42,886 nucleotides of DNA. Origin: Limnothrix sp. CACIAM 69d. Lineage in GTDB: Bacteria > Cyanobacteriota > Cyanobacteriia > CACIAM-69d. Below the pieces are notes generated by a model. The model was not told the DNA's origin. It did no database searches and saw only the letters and a program-made list of their open reading frames with translations. The translations under genes and the position numbers were made by a program. The stretch spans positions 1 through 42,886 of the forward strand of contig MKGP02000014.1 of the NCBI GenBank assembly GCA_001913845.2, given 5' to 3'. This document shows positions 8,745 to 17,690 of this stretch, piece by piece. Each line of letters starts with the position of its first letter. Positions within the stretch are counted from its first letter, which is position 1.

Positions 8745-11495
8745 ATGGATGATGCTGCTGTTTCTCAGGCCCTTACGCGGGCGATCCAACTGCTGCGATC
8801 GGGTCAGCTCGAACAATCGGGCCTGATTTACAAAAAAATCCTGGAGCACCATCCCAACCACCCGGAGGCGCTGCACTGGTTCGGGGCGATCGCCTATCAG
8901 ATGGGCGAAATGGCGATCGCGGTGGAATATGTGGAAAAAGCCCTCACCCTCACCCCCAACGATCCGGCGGTGTTGAACACCTCGGGGCTGATTTGCCACG
9001 CGATCGGCAGTTGGGATCAGGCGCTTCAGTATTACACCAAGGCCCAAAAGATCAAGCCCGATAGTCTGGAGGTGTTGGATAACCTGCGGGCCTTGGTGGC
9101 GGATCTGTTGCCGGCCTACAGCCAATATGCCCAGTGGCATTACTTGGCGGGTAGTTTCGATCGCGTGGCCGAAATTGAGCTGGTGTCGGGCAACCTGCTA
9201 CTGGAAATTGGTGACCTGGCCGGCGCTGAACGACACTATCGTCGGGGGTTGGCCGTGCGCCCAGCCCTCTGGGGCATCGAAGCGCCCGCCGCCGTGACTC
9301 AGGCCGATCGCGCCGGCCAGCCCGTTCCCCCCAAAGCCAGCCAAACCACCTGTGATCTGGGGCGCGAAGCCGACCTGCGCACCATGGCGAGCGCGGTTCC
9401 CTTTGCCCAGTTGTTGGAGCGGTTGGGGGCGTTACTGTTCGATCGGGGTGAATTGGACGCGGCCCATGAACTGGTGACCGAAGCCCTCGCAATTCAAAAT
9501 GCCTTCCCGGAAGCCCACAAGCTGCTGGGCAACATCATGCTTGGTCGCGGCAACTACCAAGAAGCCGCCAACGCTTACCAAACCGCTGTGCAGTTGAACC
9601 CCAACTACGCGGAAGCTTGGTCAAACCTGGGCAGCATTCTGCTGGGCAAGCGGCAAACGGACGAGGCAATCCAATGCTTTCAGCGGGCTATTCAGGCCAA
9701 TCCCCAAATGGCCCAAGCCTACTGGAGCATGGGTTGCACCTTTGAAGTGGCCGACAAAAAGGAAGAGGCCATTCAGTGCTGGCAACAGGCCTTGGCGGTG
9801 GATCCGAAAGTGCAAGGGATTCAGGGCTACATCCGAATTGCCCAAACCCTGGTTGGCATGGGCAAGCGCCCGGAAGGGTTTGAGTGGTATGAGCGGGCGA
9901 TTCATTTCGATCGCAAGCACCTGGATGCCCATTGGGACTTGATGGAACATCTATTGTTCTGGGGATATTTGCCCCAGGCCCGCCAAGTGGCCGATCGCTG
10001 CTGGCGCACCTTCAACGAGCCAGGCAGCAGCCCCCGGGAGCGCGTCCTTGCGGGCATCATCTCGACCAAAGCCTTTTGTTTCATGGGCTTGGGCCAGGTG
10101 GCCCGTCAGCGGTTCCTGGAAATCGAAGGCGAGTTTGTGCAGGTCATTGACCAGCTCTCTCCCTTCGACATCACGAAGCTCTATGGGAACGTGCTGTTTG
10201 ATATGCCCCACCTGCGCGACGATGTGGCGGCCAACACTCGGGTGGCCAATGCCCTGGCGGAGGCCTATCGCAAGCTGGTGGAAAATGCCTTTAAGGATCA
10301 CCAGGCCGCCAACAGCCCCCTGTATGCCATGCCCACGGCCCGATCGCCCCGCACGTCCGATCGGCTGCGGATTGGGTTCATGTCTCGCCACTATCGCCGC
10401 CATTCCGTGGGGTGGTGCAGTGGCGAAATCCTCACCGCCCTCAAGGAACATACGCCGCACCTGTTCCTTTATGTCACTGGCGACATGCCCAAGGACGATC
10501 GAACCAAGGTGTTTGAAGGCTTGGCCGAAAAGTTTTACATGCCCGGCGAGGAAGGATTCCCCGATGCCAACGCCCCCACCATCATTCGCCGGGCCCGGGA
10601 AGACAACCTCGATATCTTGTTTGACCTCGATTCGATCACGATCCTGCCCCATGCGGAAGTGCTCTACCACCGGCCCGCGCCCGTTTGTCTGACCTGGTTG
10701 GGCTACGACGCGCCCCACATTTGCCCCGACAACTACAACCTGGTGGACTGGAACACCCACCCGGCCGGCGTTGAGCACTATTACATCGAAAAGCTCGTGC
10801 GGATGTCGGGTTCCTTTGCGGCCCTGTCCTATCTGCCCACTGTGCCGACCGATCGGGCCAAACAGCGCCAAGCGTTCCGGATTGACCCCAACCAAACCAT
10901 CTTCCTCAGCGTGCCCACGGGCCAAAAGGTCAGCATGGAAATGCTGCAAGCCCAAGTCCATGTGCTGCGCTATGTGCCCGATAGCATTTTGTTCTTCAAA
11001 TCGCGGATTGGAGACCTGGAACTGATGCTGAGTCTCTATCACGAGGAATGCCGTCGCCAGGGCGTGAACCCCAATCGGGTGCGGCTGTTGCCCCGCACCG
11101 CCAGTGAGGAAGAACACCGGGCCGTCTATCAAATCACCGATGTGTTGCTGGATTCCTATCCCTACAGCGGCGCAACCCACAACCTGGAAGCCCTTTACTT
11201 CAACCAACCGATCGTGACCAGGGTGGGCGAGCAGTCCTTCTCTCGCTTGGGCTATTCCCTGATGCGGGCGGCGGGCCTTGACCGCGAGGGCATGGCCTGG
11301 ACTTGGGATGAATATATTGAGTGGGGGGTACGCTTAGGGCGCGATCGGGAACTGTGCAGTGCGGTGCGACACAAACTGCAACAGGCCAAGAATCCGGCGA
11401 ATCCCGCCCCGCTTTGGAACCCCAAGGGCTTTGCGGCGGAAATGTACGGAATTTTGCAAGATTTACGCAGTAAGGCAGAATTTAGCCAAGCTTAA
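8745..11495 (+). CDS. TPR-SPINDLY family O-linked GlcNAc transferase-like protein (GT41)
   Basis: The product is 916 residues from the ATG at 8745 (MDDAAVSQALTRAIQLLRSG); the frame is open upstream to 8634. N-terminal TPRs lie at about residues 4-130 (AIQLLRSGQLEQSGLIYKKI, then two more). A spacer follows, with a second TPR block at about 230-370 (EAWSNLGSILLGKRQTDEAI, EAIQCWQQALAVDPK). The C-terminal half is the SPINDLY/OGT catalytic region: RIGFMSRHYRRHSVGW, then VCLTWLGYD, RVRLLPRTASEEEHRAVYQ and LLDSYPYSGATHNLEAL. In bacteria these enzymes are linked to protein or surface O-glycosylation; targets here are unknown. It is cytoplasmic. It follows a GT4 gene and a MocA-type dehydrogenase on the same strand, together resembling a small glycosylation cluster. 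Confidence 0.9.
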   Translation: MDDAAVSQALTRAIQLLRSGQLEQSGLIYKKILEHHPNHPEALHWFGAIAYQMGEMAIAVEYVEKALTLTPNDPAVLNTSGLICHAIGSWDQALQYYTKAQKIKPDSLEVLDNLRALVADLLPAYSQYAQWHYLAGSFDRVAEIELVSGNLLLEIGDLAGAERHYRRGLAVRPALWGIEAPAAVTQADRAGQPVPPKASQTTCDLGREADLRTMASAVPFAQLLERLGALLFDRGELDAAHELVTEALAIQNAFPEAHKLLGNIMLGRGNYQEAANAYQTAVQLNPNYAEAWSNLGSILLGKRQTDEAIQCFQRAIQANPQMAQAYWSMGCTFEVADKKEEAIQCWQQALAVDPKVQGIQGYIRIAQTLVGMGKRPEGFEWYERAIHFDRKHLDAHWDLMEHLLFWGYLPQARQVADRCWRTFNEPGSSPRERVLAGIISTKAFCFMGLGQVARQRFLEIEGEFVQVIDQLSPFDITKLYGNVLFDMPHLRDDVAANTRVANALAEAYRKLVENAFKDHQAANSPLYAMPTARSPRTSDRLRIGFMSRHYRRHSVGWCSGEILTALKEHTPHLFLYVTGDMPKDDRTKVFEGLAEKFYMPGEEGFPDANAPTIIRRAREDNLDILFDLDSITILPHAEVLYHRPAPVCLTWLGYDAPHICPDNYNLVDWNTHPAGVEHYYIEKLVRMSGSFAALSYLPTVPTDRAKQRQAFRIDPNQTIFLSVPTGQKVSMEMLQAQVHVLRYVPDSILFFKSRIGDLELMLSLYHEECRRQGVNPNRVRLLPRTASEEEHRAVYQITDVLLDSYPYSGATHNLEALYFNQPIVTRVGEQSFSRLGYSLMRAAGLDREGMAWTWDEYIEWGVRLGRDRELCSAVRHKLQQAKNPANPAPLWNPKGFAAEMYGILQDLRSKAEFSQA

Positions 11496-11554
11496 GGGAT
11501 TATTTTGCGGCTCTTTGACTCCGCTGCTCGCTTGCTATCCTGAATTCTGGCCAT

Positions 11555-11594
11555 TCAAAAGGCGCATTATTCAACATTACTCAAAAGGCGCATT
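11555..11594. repeat. Direct repeat TCAAAAGGCGCATT (two copies)
   Basis: Identical 14-mers at 11555-11568 and 11581-11594 flank the stop codon of the hybrid kinase gene (stop 11577-11579). The last residues of the kinase may come from a local duplication. Confidence 0.7.
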
Positions 11595-14500
11595 CAAGCA
11601 GCAGCTAACCAGTTGATGGATTTTGTCAAAGGCAAAATCGTAAATCAGTTGTCTCAAATAATCAGACAACGGGGCCTGTTCCTCGGGAATGGTCTGGAGT
11701 AATTCGCGCATGGAGTCTTCAGCGCAAAGGGCCGCGGCATGTTGTAACTGCATGAGCCAATCGCGGGGCATTTTGGCCAGGAACTCTTGGATCCGTTGGT
11801 GATGTCGAAGGCCCGAGAGGGCATCAGCGAGATCGCCCAATTGATTGGGGAAGTGGTCAGGCCAATGATCAGCAAGGTGATCGGGCAATTGGTTTAGCAA
11901 TTGATCTACATGCGATCGATTGTTCAGCGCATCATCCAAGGGGGAAACGAATCCCAAGGAATGGGCTGGTACTGTCAACGAAACATCCACCTGATCATTA
12001 AATTCATGATTGAGCGAATCAGAGAATTGATCGGTGCTCTGGCAGTATTTCTGGCAATAATAGTCCAGTTTTTGGATCAAGATTTGATCAGAAATCGGCT
12101 TGCTTAAATAGTCATCACAGCCGACCGCGATCGCCTGATCTCGATCTTCCACCAATGCCTGGGCCGTGATCGCCAAAATTACTGTCGATCGCGAAGACTC
12201 CAACGCCCGAATTTGTTGAGTTGCCTGATAACCATCGCAACCGGGCATTCTTAAATCCATCAAAATTAAATGCGGATGCCAATCTTGCCACCGCTGCACC
12301 GCATCAGCCCCGTCCATGGCTTCCTGCACCGCAAACCCCAATTGACTCAACAATTGCACTAACAACAGGCGATTATCTGGGCGATCGTCCACAACCAAAA
12401 TGCGATAGCGCGATCGAATGGCTGCCAAACCGATCGCTGGAAATTCTACTGGGCGATCGCTCGCCAGAGAATCAGCCACAGTTCCCGATTCCCGGTGATT
12501 CAGCCTTGACTGAGACAACATTTTAGAATCCAGACGATCGCCCCAGAAAGACGCGGGCGATCGCGCTGATTCAGCAATCGTCGTTTGGTTTTGAGGCGGC
12601 CCCCAAGGCTGATGTTCAGACTTTTTCCCAGGCGATCGACCAGTACGCAGCGGCAAGGTAAACATGAACGTGCTCCCCAAGCCAACGGCACTTTCCACCG
12701 TCAACACTCCACCCATTAACTGCACCAACTGTTGGCTAATTGTTAGGCCTAAACCAGTGCCTTCCGAGCTTTTTTTGCCGGCTGCCGATTGGGAAAAAGC
12801 ATCAAAAATCGCTTTCAAATCCTCAGATTCAATCCCGGCTCCTGTATCAATCACTTGAAACTGAAGATAGTCATGGTTACAAAACTGCCCCTTATAGGTC
12901 TCATTTTGGCATGATTGAAATGTTGTAGCCTTGAAATCTGGATTTTCGCTCAACGTTGGGTCGCAAGCACCGGAATCAACCGACGATTGACCCCCTGCCA
13001 AAGATGGATAGGGATAGACTTGAAATGTATTAACAATTAGGGTTGAAATTAAATCAACTCGAATCGCGATCGATCCTTGGGTGGTGAACTTAATTGCATT
13101 ACCAACTAAGTTAAACAGAATTTGCTTCAGTTTTTTGGAATCTAAAATAATATATCGAGGAACTCTGTCGCTGATTTCCAAAATGAGTTGATTTTCTCGC
13201 TTGAGAGCCTGTTGTTGAAAAGCAATTTGCAAGGAATAGAGAATTTCATAAAGATCTACTTCTTCTTCGTCGAGGGTAAATTGACCCGCTTCAATTTTAG
13301 AAAGATCTAAAATATCATTAATTAGCATTAATAAATGAGTGCCACTATTTTGAATTAAGTTCATATACTCGCGATGACTTTCTGATAAATGAATGTCGCG
13401 GTTAATGAGCTGCGAAAATCCCAAGATAATATTTAAAGGTGTTCTAAGTTCATGGCTCATATTTGCCAAAAATAGACTTTTTGCCCGATTAGCTGCCTCA
13501 GCCTTATCCTTCGCTTCCTGAAGTTGCAGTTCGGCCAGCTTGCGATCGGTAATGTCGCGAGCTGCTGCATAAATCACCGAGTTAACCGGCACGGAGCGCC
13601 ATTCAATCCAACGATAGGAACCGTCTTTGCAGCGATAGCGGTTCACAAATCCATGAAGTTCATTTTGATGAACCAGTTCATTCAAAGCCAGCATGGTTTC
13701 TTCCACATCCTCTGGATGAACATAGTCCATAAACCGCGATCCCTCTAATTCTTCTAAGGGATAGCCCAGAATTTTAGACCACTGCAAATTCAAGCGTTGG
13801 AAGTGTCCGTTAACATCGGCAATACATAGTAAATCCAGTGCCACAGAAAAGAATTGATCGAGTTCTTCCGTTGTTTTAGCCAAGGCGTTGGCGATCGCCT
13901 TTTGATCTGTAATATCTTGAACAACCCCATGCCAAACAATTTCCTGATTCCCACGCAGCTCTGGGCGTGAATTGGCTTGCAACCACTTCACCTTGCCGGA
14001 AGGTGTAATAATTCGCCATTCATGGCGGAAGTTCTGTAAATTTCGGCTTGACCATTCCACAGCCTGGATGTAGCTTTCTTGATCATCTGGGTGAATTTGA
14101 TTAAAAGTAATCATGGGATTGTGAATCGCTGCACTGAGAGGAACTTCATGAATTTCCTCAAAAGCAGCGCTAAGATATTCATACTCCACCGGTTTTCCCG
14201 GTTCTTCCACCACGGAATAGATCACTACGGGGGACACACTGGAAAGCCGCACTAGCCGACTTTCACTTTCATTCAAAGCATCTTGAGCAATCTTGCGATC
14301 GGTAATATCAATTGCAACGCCATACCAAGCAATTTCGCCATTTTCTCGTCGTTTTGGGCTAGCGCTTCCCTGTAACCATTTCACTTTCCCTGATGGATTA
14401 ATGACACGCCATTCATGCTCAAAGAGTCGCAAATCTTTAATGCTGCGTTCAACGGTTTGGTAATAGGCTTCCTGGTCATCGGGGTGGATGCGATCGAGCA

Positions 14501-16865
14501 GAATATTGGCATCTTGAAGAATCATTGCCACGGGAATTTCATGAATGGCTTCAGCCGCCCGGCTGATATGCTCAAAATAGAAAGAACCGTCTATGCGGCG
14601 CACCAAAATATAGATATTAGCTGGTGAAGAATCGGAAATATCGAGAAATTTTGATTCACTCTGCTTCAGGGCAACCTCTGTTAGTTTGCGATCAGTGATA
14701 TCAATGGCAGTAATCGTCACGTGCCAACAATCTCCCAACAAATCCCACACAGCATTATTGGTTTGGGAAATCCACCGAATGCTCCTTTGGCGATCATAAA
14801 TTCGATATTCATAGGTTCCTGTTCTTTCGTGAAGAATGTCTTCAATAATTTGATCTTGAATGTTTGGCAAATCTTCTGGATCAATATCTTGCATCCAGAG
14901 GTTATGATTGGCTAATAGCTCTTCGCAAGTATAGCCAAATAAAGTTTCGCAACCGGCAGAAACGCGATCAATTTTCCAAGTGTGATTCTTAAAAAAACGC
15001 AAACTCACGATTCCTGCGATCGCGCTGTTCAAAATGTCCTTGGCTTGGGCTTCCGATGTTTTGAGGGCCCGCTCTAGCTGCTTGCGCTCTGTGATATCTG
15101 CAATGATTCCGGTAACTTGAATAATTTCTTGCTGCGCATTCAGGATCGGCTTACCTTTAATTTGAATGTAACGGGAATTACCCTTAGCCGTGATGATTCG
15201 TAAATCAGCGTCAAAAGGCCGATGAGCAATCACTGAATCAATGACATCTAGCTGAAATCGCTCTCGATAGGCCGGATGGATGAGGTTGATTAACTGCTGA
15301 GCTTTCAAACCCTTGGTGGATTTGTCAAATTCACAAATTCGATAAATTTCCGGTGACCAAACGATCGCCCGCTTAGCCACGTTCAGCTCCCAATGGCCCA
15401 CATGGGCAATTCTTTGGGCTTCTAAAAGACGGGCTTGGCTTTTTTGTAAGGCGGCGGTTTTTTCTTCAACCTTCAATTGCAGAGTTTTTTCATAATCTGC
15501 TTGGGCTTGTCGAGATTTTTTCAGTGCTTTCAAAACTTTCTGAATGGAAAGATTGAGCAGATCAAATTCCAAAATCTGGACATTTTCAATTGGCTGTAAT
15601 TCTTGGGTATGGTGATCATGATTGAGAGTCTTGGTCGCCACTCGCAACCATTGGAGCGATCGACTAATCCGATAACCAGTCCAAACTCCTGTGGCTACTG
15701 CTCCCAACAAAGCCAGCAGGCACAGCAAGATTGTGCGGTAAATATTGCTATGGATTTGATCCATAAATGCTGACTGGGGCAGCACAATCACCGTGAACCA
15801 GTTCAGCTCGCCTCGGATAGGAATAATTTGTACAAAATAGTTTTGCTCTTGAATTTTGATCGTTAGCTTAAGCTTCGTTTTAATTTGCCCTAGATTGATT
15901 TTATTATTTCTAATAATTTGTGCCGTTTTTGAAATTAAATTATCCTTGCTTTGAGTGGCATCCAAGCGCCGATTATGGTGTTGAGTATTTTGGGCTAATA
16001 TTTTTCGAGGACTGGCATCAAAGGGCAATTCATTGGCAGAGCTGGCCACCAACAGCCCGTTCGGTTCCATTACAAAAATTTGTCCCTGACCATTGGTGTT
16101 AATGGACTGGAGGAAGTCTCCAAATTGCTGCAAGTAAAAACTCGCTCCCAAAACGCCTTGAAACTGGCCAGACTGGTCATAGAAAGGCACAGTCCGAATC
16201 AAGTGCAAGATGGGATTTTGCTTCCCCTTAGATAGACTAATTCCCAATGTCCAAAGACCAGCAGGGTTGCGCTTGGCCTTCAAGTACCAAGGATCGTGGG
16301 GTGGATCGCGATGGGGATAATAATCACGGCGAACTTCGAGCAAAACGCGCTGTTGACCCTGACGATTGGCCCAATAGCGGAGGAGCGATCGATCGGGCGA
16401 GGCAGCTTGCAACCGACGAATAATCAGCGCATTTGGATCCGGACGCTCAACGGCTAGAAAATCGCCCGCTTCATTAGACAGGGCCAAAGTACTCAGTTTA
16501 GGAAATAGCTTAAGCTGTTCAATAAAAAATGACTCAACCCCGTTTAGGTCTATGCTATTCAAGTGACCTTTACGGATCAAAAAAGTATTGTTTTGGGTTG
16601 TGATTTTGGGAATGGATAGGTAATGATCTAAATCCTGCTGAACTTGATTTGCTTTATTATCTAGCAGCCGATCGACCAAAGATTCAACAGCATCACTGCC
16701 ACTGCGATAGGACAAATATCCCACCAAGCCCACCACGATTCCCACTTGCAGCACAAAGGGAACCGTAATGACGTAATTCAGGGGAAGTTTATGTGTTGCA
16801 ATTCGCTGAACCAGCCTTTTCAGATACCTGGGAAAACTGACCCGTTGTAGAGACCCAAAATTCAT
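11577..16865 (-). CDS. Multi-PAS hybrid sensor histidine kinase with receiver domain
   Basis: The 1762-residue protein begins with a basic stretch and a membrane segment (VITVPFVLQVGIVVGLVGYL). It continues with a dCache-type extracytoplasmic sensor (about 60-360) and a second membrane segment near 375. At least five PAS/PAC units span about 490-1110, each ending in DITDRK or a close variant. HisKA has the H-box NMSHELRTPLN (near 1134). The HATPase has the N-box NLVGNAIKFT (near 1250) and G-boxes DTGAGIE and GTGLGL. The receiver has ILVVDD, phospho-acceptor LMDLRMP (near 1538) and YLSKPI. About 50 extra residues (roughly 1275-1330) separate the N-box and first G-box. A tail of about 160 residues contains repetitive HLADHWPDHFPNQLGD. 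No partner regulator is adjacent. The ligand is unknown. Confidence 0.92.
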   Translation of the reverse strand: MNFGSLQRVSFPRYLKRLVQRIATHKLPLNYVITVPFVLQVGIVVGLVGYLSYRSGSDAVESLVDRLLDNKANQVQQDLDHYLSIPKITTQNNTFLIRKGHLNSIDLNGVESFFIEQLKLFPKLSTLALSNEAGDFLAVERPDPNALIIRRLQAASPDRSLLRYWANRQGQQRVLLEVRRDYYPHRDPPHDPWYLKAKRNPAGLWTLGISLSKGKQNPILHLIRTVPFYDQSGQFQGVLGASFYLQQFGDFLQSINTNGQGQIFVMEPNGLLVASSANELPFDASPRKILAQNTQHHNRRLDATQSKDNLISKTAQIIRNNKINLGQIKTKLKLTIKIQEQNYFVQIIPIRGELNWFTVIVLPQSAFMDQIHSNIYRTILLCLLALLGAVATGVWTGYRISRSLQWLRVATKTLNHDHHTQELQPIENVQILEFDLLNLSIQKVLKALKKSRQAQADYEKTLQLKVEEKTAALQKSQARLLEAQRIAHVGHWELNVAKRAIVWSPEIYRICEFDKSTKGLKAQQLINLIHPAYRERFQLDVIDSVIAHRPFDADLRIITAKGNSRYIQIKGKPILNAQQEIIQVTGIIADITERKQLERALKTSEAQAKDILNSAIAGIVSLRFFKNHTWKIDRVSAGCETLFGYTCEELLANHNLWMQDIDPEDLPNIQDQIIEDILHERTGTYEYRIYDRQRSIRWISQTNNAVWDLLGDCWHVTITAIDITDRKLTEVALKQSESKFLDISDSSPANIYILVRRIDGSFYFEHISRAAEAIHEIPVAMILQDANILLDRIHPDDQEAYYQTVERSIKDLRLFEHEWRVINPSGKVKWLQGSASPKRRENGEIAWYGVAIDITDRKIAQDALNESESRLVRLSSVSPVVIYSVVEEPGKPVEYEYLSAAFEEIHEVPLSAAIHNPMITFNQIHPDDQESYIQAVEWSSRNLQNFRHEWRIITPSGKVKWLQANSRPELRGNQEIVWHGVVQDITDQKAIANALAKTTEELDQFFSVALDLLCIADVNGHFQRLNLQWSKILGYPLEELEGSRFMDYVHPEDVEETMLALNELVHQNELHGFVNRYRCKDGSYRWIEWRSVPVNSVIYAAARDITDRKLAELQLQEAKDKAEAANRAKSLFLANMSHELRTPLNIILGFSQLINRDIHLSESHREYMNLIQNSGTHLLMLINDILDLSKIEAGQFTLDEEEVDLYEILYSLQIAFQQQALKRENQLILEISDRVPRYIILDSKKLKQILFNLVGNAIKFTTQGSIAIRVDLISTLIVNTFQVYPYPSLAGGQSSVDSGACDPTLSENPDFKATTFQSCQNETYKGQFCNHDYLQFQVIDTGAGIESEDLKAIFDAFSQSAAGKKSSEGTGLGLTISQQLVQLMGGVLTVESAVGLGSTFMFTLPLRTGRSPGKKSEHQPWGPPQNQTTIAESARSPASFWGDRLDSKMLSQSRLNHRESGTVADSLASDRPVEFPAIGLAAIRSRYRILVVDDRPDNRLLLVQLLSQLGFAVQEAMDGADAVQRWQDWHPHLILMDLRMPGCDGYQATQQIRALESSRSTVILAITAQALVEDRDQAIAVGCDDYLSKPISDQILIQKLDYYCQKYCQSTDQFSDSLNHEFNDQVDVSLTVPAHSLGFVSPLDDALNNRSHVDQLLNQLPDHLADHWPDHFPNQLGDLADALSGLRHHQRIQEFLAKMPRDWLMQLQHAAALCAEDSMRELLQTIPEEQAPLSDYLRQLIYDFAFDKIHQLVSCCLNAPFE

Positions 16866-17220
16866 AAATACCCAAAATAAGACCCAGAGTTAGAAGGTGG
16901 GCGCTGGTGTCCCGGGAAATATCGCATGGGTCTAACCAGCTTTTGCAGGAAGCTTTTACAAGGAGCCTTTGCAGGAATTAATCCCACCATAACTCCGATA
17001 ACAAGCAAAAGCGCCCTCCTTTTGAGCAAGGAAAGCGCCCTGATTTAGCGATGCATGAAGTCTGCCGCGCCCCGGCGTAAATGCACGGGAACTCTTTTAG
17101 AAACTGGCTTTCCCTGGCAGGATTACTCTAGGCCAAGGCTCCAGGAAAACTTGTTTTAGTTTTAGTTTTAGTTTTGATTCTGGCTGGTGTTGGCTGTGCT
17201 GTTTCACGAATCCCTGGCAT
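16866..17220. other. Intergenic region upstream of the hybrid kinase, with GTTTTA tandem repeat
   Basis: No gene was seen. An imperfect hairpin (GCGC/CCTT with AAGG/GCGC) lies around 17011-17037. About three GTTTTA units occur at 17153-17176, 45 bp downstream of the universal stress gene's stop. The promoter of the minus-strand kinase should be near 16870-16950. Confidence 0.4.
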
Positions 17221-17604
17221 TTAAGGAACGATCAACACCGGACAGGGAGACAGGTCAATGACGCGATGGGCAGTGCTCTCGGCGGCTCCTTCGGTGGTTA
17301 GACCCATGCCCCGGCTGCCCATGACGACCAGGCTGGCTTCCACTTCATCGGCCACATCACAGATGGTGAACGCGGGCATTCCCTCGCGCTCAATCACTTC
17401 GGCTTCGAGACCCCGATCAGCAAACATGGCTTTAGCCCGGCTGAGGAGGGTTTCAGCCGCTTCAATGGCCCCTTCATCGGGGCCTGGAACGACCGACAGA
17501 ATGACTAATCGACTGTTGTGCAGTTGCGCCAGTTGGGCAACGGTTTCGGCCGCCTCACGAGATTCGGGCGATCGATCGATCGGAAAAAGAATCGTCTCGA
17601 ACAT
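17221..17604 (-). CDS. Universal stress protein (UspA family)
   Basis: The 127-residue single USP domain starts with MFETILFPIDRSPESREA, the first strand with its conserved Asp. It ends with VVMGSRGMGL and the strand PCPVLIVP. The ATP-binding G-x2-G-x9-G-(S/T) motif is only partly kept, with Glu in place of the third Gly, so nucleotide binding is uncertain. It is a soluble dimer by family. Its start is 86 bp from the divergent pgk start, so the two share a short upstream region with a 12-bp tandem repeat. Its cellular role (stress survival) is assigned by family only. Confidence 0.9.
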   Translation of the reverse strand: MFETILFPIDRSPESREAAETVAQLAQLHNSRLVILSVVPGPDEGAIEAAETLLSRAKAMFADRGLEAEVIEREGMPAFTICDVADEVEASLVVMGSRGMGLTTEGAAESTAHRVIDLSPCPVLIVP

Positions 17605-17628
17605 CTTTAGGGGAAAATATTCACCGCG

Positions 17629-17664
17629 TGAACTTCCGCGAAAACTCCCGCGCGAATTTCCGCG
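17629..17664. repeat. 12-bp tandem repeat, three units, in the usp-pgk intergenic region
   Basis: Units TGAACTTCCGCG, AAAACTCCCGCG and CGAATTTCCGCG lie end to end. They sit between the divergent start codons and just upstream of the pgk ribosome binding site, so they fall in or next to the pgk leader. Confidence 0.7.
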
Positions 17665-17675
17665 AGACGCATTGA

Positions 17676-17682
17676 AAGGAGG
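17676..17682 (+). promoter_or_regulatory. Strong ribosome binding site of pgk
   Basis: AAGGAGG, a full anti-16S match, lies 8 bp before the GTG at 17691. It fixes GTG as the pgk start. Confidence 0.8.
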
Positions 17683-17690
17683 TTTTTATC

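Noticed and set aside
9951-11207. 418-codon open frame on the minus strand opposite the GT41 gene
   Set aside because: It lies wholly inside a strongly supported gene. Its peptide has no recognisable domain and shows the His/Gly/Gln-rich look of antisense frames in GC-rich DNA.
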